The notes below the pieces were generated by a model. It saw only the letters and a program-made list of their open reading frames with translations, was not told the DNA's origin and made no database searches. A stretch of DNA of 58,678 nt from an uncultured bacterium (GTDB taxonomy: Bacteria; Patescibacteriota; Minisyncoccia; Minisyncoccales; UBA5738), in NCBI GenBank assembly GCA_903847095.1, contig CAINCQ010000039.1:1-58678 (forward strand), in the 5' to 3' direction. This document shows, piece after piece, positions 55,740-58,678 of the stretch. The translations under genes were made by a program, and so were the position numbers. Positions within the stretch are counted from its first letter, which is position 1. Each line of letters starts with the position of its first letter.

Positions 55740-56459
55740 ATGAAAAAAAACTTATTTCTTAGCGGGTGCTTGCTGGTCCTTTTATCCGGTCCGGCAGTGA
55801 ATGCCGATATTTTACCGCCGGATTCCCATGGCATCACGAGCTGCAGCAAGATTGTTAATGTTGGCGGATTCCCCGATACGGTGTTTGTCGGAGCAGTTTA
55901 TGGTCCGAGCGGACAGGACGAAGGAGCTTTGGGAAAAAATTACGTAATTTCTTCCAATGAATGTTTGAACACGGGAGGAAAATCCGGAAGTTTTTTTTAC
56001 GGTTTCGCGGTTTTCGGCATCGAGAAAAACTATTACGACGATTTGATCAAAAATGGAACGCTCGATTCGGAAATCGACAAAATGGTCCATAACAACGGAA
56101 CCAACAGCCACATTGCGCGGGCTGATTGGGAAAACGGCTGGATCGCTTCGGATACCGGCTTTGACCAGGGACAGACCGGCCGTACCGTGGAAACATCGAT
56201 AATCGGATTTTTGGGCCCAAAATTGCTCATTTACGAGTCAAAGACGATCGATGAATTTACCGACGCGGCTCCACGGGTGAAAACGTTTCCTAAACCCGGA
56301 TCCGATAACGTGAAACTGTCGTGGAATGAAGGGATTTCAAATAACAGCTTGGATAAAAAAACAGTGGATGACCAAGTTGTTCCCGATATGAGTCCGAGGA
56401 CGATTTTAACTTCTATCGTTTGCTTCTTCGCTAAAATATTCGGGAAGGCTTGCCGATAA
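55740..56459 (+). CDS. Secreted paralog of the 54329 protein lacking the TSP1 domain
   Basis: ADILPPDSHGITSCSKIVNVGGFPDTVFVGAVYG..NYVISSNECLNTGGKSG..; C-term VCFFAKIFGKACR. Confidence 0.82.
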   Translation: MKKNLFLSGCLLVLLSGPAVNADILPPDSHGITSCSKIVNVGGFPDTVFVGAVYGPSGQDEGALGKNYVISSNECLNTGGKSGSFFYGFAVFGIEKNYYDDLIKNGTLDSEIDKMVHNNGTNSHIARADWENGWIASDTGFDQGQTGRTVETSIIGFLGPKLLIYESKTIDEFTDAAPRVKTFPKPGSDNVKLSWNEGISNNSLDKKTVDDQVVPDMSPRTILTSIVCFFAKIFGKACR

Positions 56460-56525
56460 TTTCATTCACTGATAATGCCGCTTCTGTTCCGGCTGGACCA
56501 TTGCTTACCCGCTTCATAGCGGTTC

Positions 56526-57101
56526 ATGAAAATGAGAAAAAAAGAAAAAAGAACGATCAATTTCCAGGGACGGGAAGTCGCTTATTTATTGATAACCAGT
56601 CCGGTTGCCAATAAGGTGAGGATAGCGATCAGGCGCGGGGGAGCAATGACGGTCACAAAACCCGGGCGCGTGGCCGAATCGGTTGTGAACGGATTTTTAC
56701 AGGATAAATCGGAATGGATTATAAAAAAAATCGCTTATTTAAAAACCATCGAAGAAACCCCGGCTTTAAAATCGGGAAGGAAAGAATATTTGAAATATAA
56801 AACGGCCGCGAAGGGTTTGGTTTGCGAGAAAGTGAAACATTTCAACGTTTTTTATCAATACGGCGTGAAAAAGATCACGGTGAGGAACCAGAAAAGCCGG
56901 TGGGGAAGCTGCTCCCGAAGCGGGAACCTGAATTTTAATTTCCGGATTGTTTATCTGCCCGATTACCTGGTCGATTACATTGTGGTCCATGAGTTGTGCC
57001 ATTTGGGCGAGTTGAATCATTCCAAAAAATTCTGGGATCTGGTCGCGCTGGTTGTTCCCAAACACCGTGAGTTAAGAAAAGAATTAAGGAAATATTTTTA
57101 A
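56526..57101 (+). CDS. YgjP-like (M48-related) metallopeptidase
   Basis: NQKSRWGSCSRSGNLNFNFRIVYLPDYLVDYIVVHELCHLGELNHSKKFW. Confidence 0.93.
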   Translation: MKMRKKEKRTINFQGREVAYLLITSPVANKVRIAIRRGGAMTVTKPGRVAESVVNGFLQDKSEWIIKKIAYLKTIEETPALKSGRKEYLKYKTAAKGLVCEKVKHFNVFYQYGVKKITVRNQKSRWGSCSRSGNLNFNFRIVYLPDYLVDYIVVHELCHLGELNHSKKFWDLVALVVPKHRELRKELRKYF

Positions 57102-57107
57102 TAAAAA

Positions 57108-57311
57108 ATGGAAAAAGAAATTATTTCAAAAGAGATATTCGACCAGGAAACCAAGATTTGTCGGGAAATGTTTAAAGAAAAAAGCGGTTGCGCCTGGGGG
57201 AAATGCGATTCTTGCGGCGTTATTCCGATGTTGCATAAATTGCATAAAGGCGAGTTGCTGGAGCGCAAGGCCGAGATCGAAGCAGTTAAGAGCCGCGTTT
57301 TTGGCCAGTAA
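57108..57311 (+). CDS. Small conserved-looking protein with CxxxxCxxC motif
   Basis: CAWGKCDSCGVIPMLHKLHKGELLE. Confidence 0.65.
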   Translation: MEKEIISKEIFDQETKICREMFKEKSGCAWGKCDSCGVIPMLHKLHKGELLERKAEIEAVKSRVFGQ

Positions 57312-57327
57312 TTTTTTGTCTGGTTTC

Positions 57328-57355
57328 TTGACAAAAGATCCGGTTTCGGTTAAAA
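57328..57355 (+). promoter_or_regulatory. Promoter of orphan unit at 57402
   Basis: TTGACA-N16-TTAAAA. Confidence 0.5.
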
Positions 57356-57401
57356 AAAGTTAGGCTTGAAAACGAGCTAGTTATTACACAAGGAGGCAGG
57401 A

Positions 57402-57764
57402 ATGGCCGATAAATTGGAATACCCTTTGATCATTGAGGCGTATGGACCCGAAAGTCTAAAAGAAAATGTCGAAGCTGGACCTAAAAGATTGGGCTGGCCG
57501 CGTAACTTGTTTGGTATCGAATTGCATTGTATTGGCGAAGCCGATTGCAAATTGGAAATTATCATTACGGATCAAACCAATGATGAAAACAGTATGCGGT
57601 TCTACGCCGATTTCGAATCGTTTGGCCGCGGCGAGTTTATTCGACAGGCGCGCAAATGGCAAGCCAAGGACGCGCGGCTATCGATCAGGATCCATAATGC
57701 GTTCTTTTTCACCGGGCCCAAGGAAGGGTATTCGAAAAAATACAAATTTCTGATAAAGCATTGA
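57402..57764 (+). CDS. Orphan hypothetical protein
   Basis: aaggaggc RBS; aagcggaaagatccgctttttttg terminator after stop. Confidence 0.7.
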   Translation: MADKLEYPLIIEAYGPESLKENVEAGPKRLGWPRNLFGIELHCIGEADCKLEIIITDQTNDENSMRFYADFESFGRGEFIRQARKWQAKDARLSIRIHNAFFFTGPKEGYSKKYKFLIKH

Positions 57765-57945
57765 TAAGCGGAAAGATCCGCTTTTTTTGTTGCCTGATCT
57801 TTGATCAGACCATGGAGAAGGATAAACCGGATGTGCTTTGTCGGAATCAATTTTACGTTTTCCAAAAGTACTTTGGTTCGGTATAAAAGGTATTTCGCCA
57901 AAGAAAAACCCTGAAATAGTTCAGGGTAATGATCTGCGGATTAAT

Positions 57946-58677
57946 TTATTCGGGGATATTGAAGGGGCTGATTGGAGGATTGCCGACCGGTACTCTTTTT
58001 TTGGCGAGCCATCCTTGGTCGGATCCTTGGATCCTGGTTGGCCAGATCGCTTCGAATTCCGATCGGGAAACCCAGTAGGCGTAAAGAATGCCCCGGGGTT
58101 TCTTTTCCCAGTAGGTAATGGGATTGTTATCCCGTTCGACCCTTTGGGCGATTTTGGCTCCGGCGGCGATTTCAAAGCTCGGTTCTTCGTCTCGGCCCAG
58201 CAATATTCCTTTTTCTCCTCCTCCGCGCATTACGGGTTCTAGCGAGCGTCCATAGCTTTTAGCTCTGCTGAATCCAAGGACATCGTCACCGCCGGACCAG
58301 GAAGACTCAGGGACAAATTCACGTCTGACCGGTTCCGGTCTGGGTCTCGGCTGGCTGGAGATATAAAAGGCCATCCCTGCGGCAAAGACTCTTTTTTGGC
58401 CGATGATGTTGGCGGCGACACCTCGCGCGGTGTCTTGGGTGAATACCCATTGCCGGACATCTTTTCCATCCCTGAATCCATCGATCCAGAAACGTCCACC
58501 TTGGACGCTTCCGGCCAAATAGTTTTGGGGCGGCCATTCGTAGCCACAGACCTTGCAGAAGCCGCTCGAGGTGAGCGGAGTGCTGTCGAGGGGGCATTTT
58601 TGGCGGTATTGTTCCAGATGGAAATGGCTGGTTGGCTGTCCGGTGAGGGGATTAATGCCCTGGACCGACATAACCAC
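57946..58677 (-). CDS. Hypothetical protein with zinc-ribbon-like motif, runs to or past the window edge
   Basis: CPLDSTPLTSSGFCKVCGYEWPPQNYLAGSVQGGRFWIDGFRDG; start may lie outside the window. Confidence 0.65.
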   Translation of the reverse strand: MVMSVQGINPLTGQPTSHFHLEQYRQKCPLDSTPLTSSGFCKVCGYEWPPQNYLAGSVQGGRFWIDGFRDGKDVRQWVFTQDTARGVAANIIGQKRVFAAGMAFYISSQPRPRPEPVRREFVPESSWSGGDDVLGFSRAKSYGRSLEPVMRGGGEKGILLGRDEEPSFEIAAGAKIAQRVERDNNPITYWEKKPRGILYAYWVSRSEFEAIWPTRIQGSDQGWLAKKRVPVGNPPISPFNIPE

Positions 58678-58678
58678 G

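Overview
This looks like a contig from a bacterium of the Candidate Phyla Radiation (Patescibacteria) type. That assignment is inferred from gene content and style, not from a tree. The core genes are rodA, rpoB-rpoC-ftsK-recA, rpsF-ssb-rpsR, trpS, RNase J, galU, secG, groES-groEL, lemA-htpX, tRNA-Leu(CAG) and tRNA-Ser(GGA). The accessory signals are: (1) an in-frame, fixed-frame GGGAC/GTCCC repeat inside two unrelated coding regions at 0.5-2.65 kb, reminiscent of Rickettsia palindromic elements, with one copy sitting at a fibre-protein/nuclease junction; (2) a four-helix-bundle (23S-IVP family) gene bounded by 30-nt inverted repeats; (3) a RAYT transposase with REP/BIME hairpins, one of them inside its own ORF; (4) three copies of a MITE-like hairpin element, one between the CIRCE operator and groES; (5) a tandem array at 40.3-43.9 kb of self-contained units (TTGAC(A/T)-N16--10 promoter, orphan alpha-helical ORF, intrinsic terminator), including a paralog pair and one unit that looks like a structured ncRNA; (6) two overlapping tiny Cys-rich ORFs behind a perfect consensus promoter; (7) a degenerate second tRNA-Ser whose anticodon arm matches a dispersed hairpin repeat; (8) a duplicated two-gene module (secreted protein with or without a TSP1 domain, plus YgjP-like metallopeptidase) with one metallopeptidase copy decayed. 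The array at 40.3-43.9 kb and the in-frame repeat are the best candidates for undescribed biology. All assignments come from reading the sequence; no database search was run.
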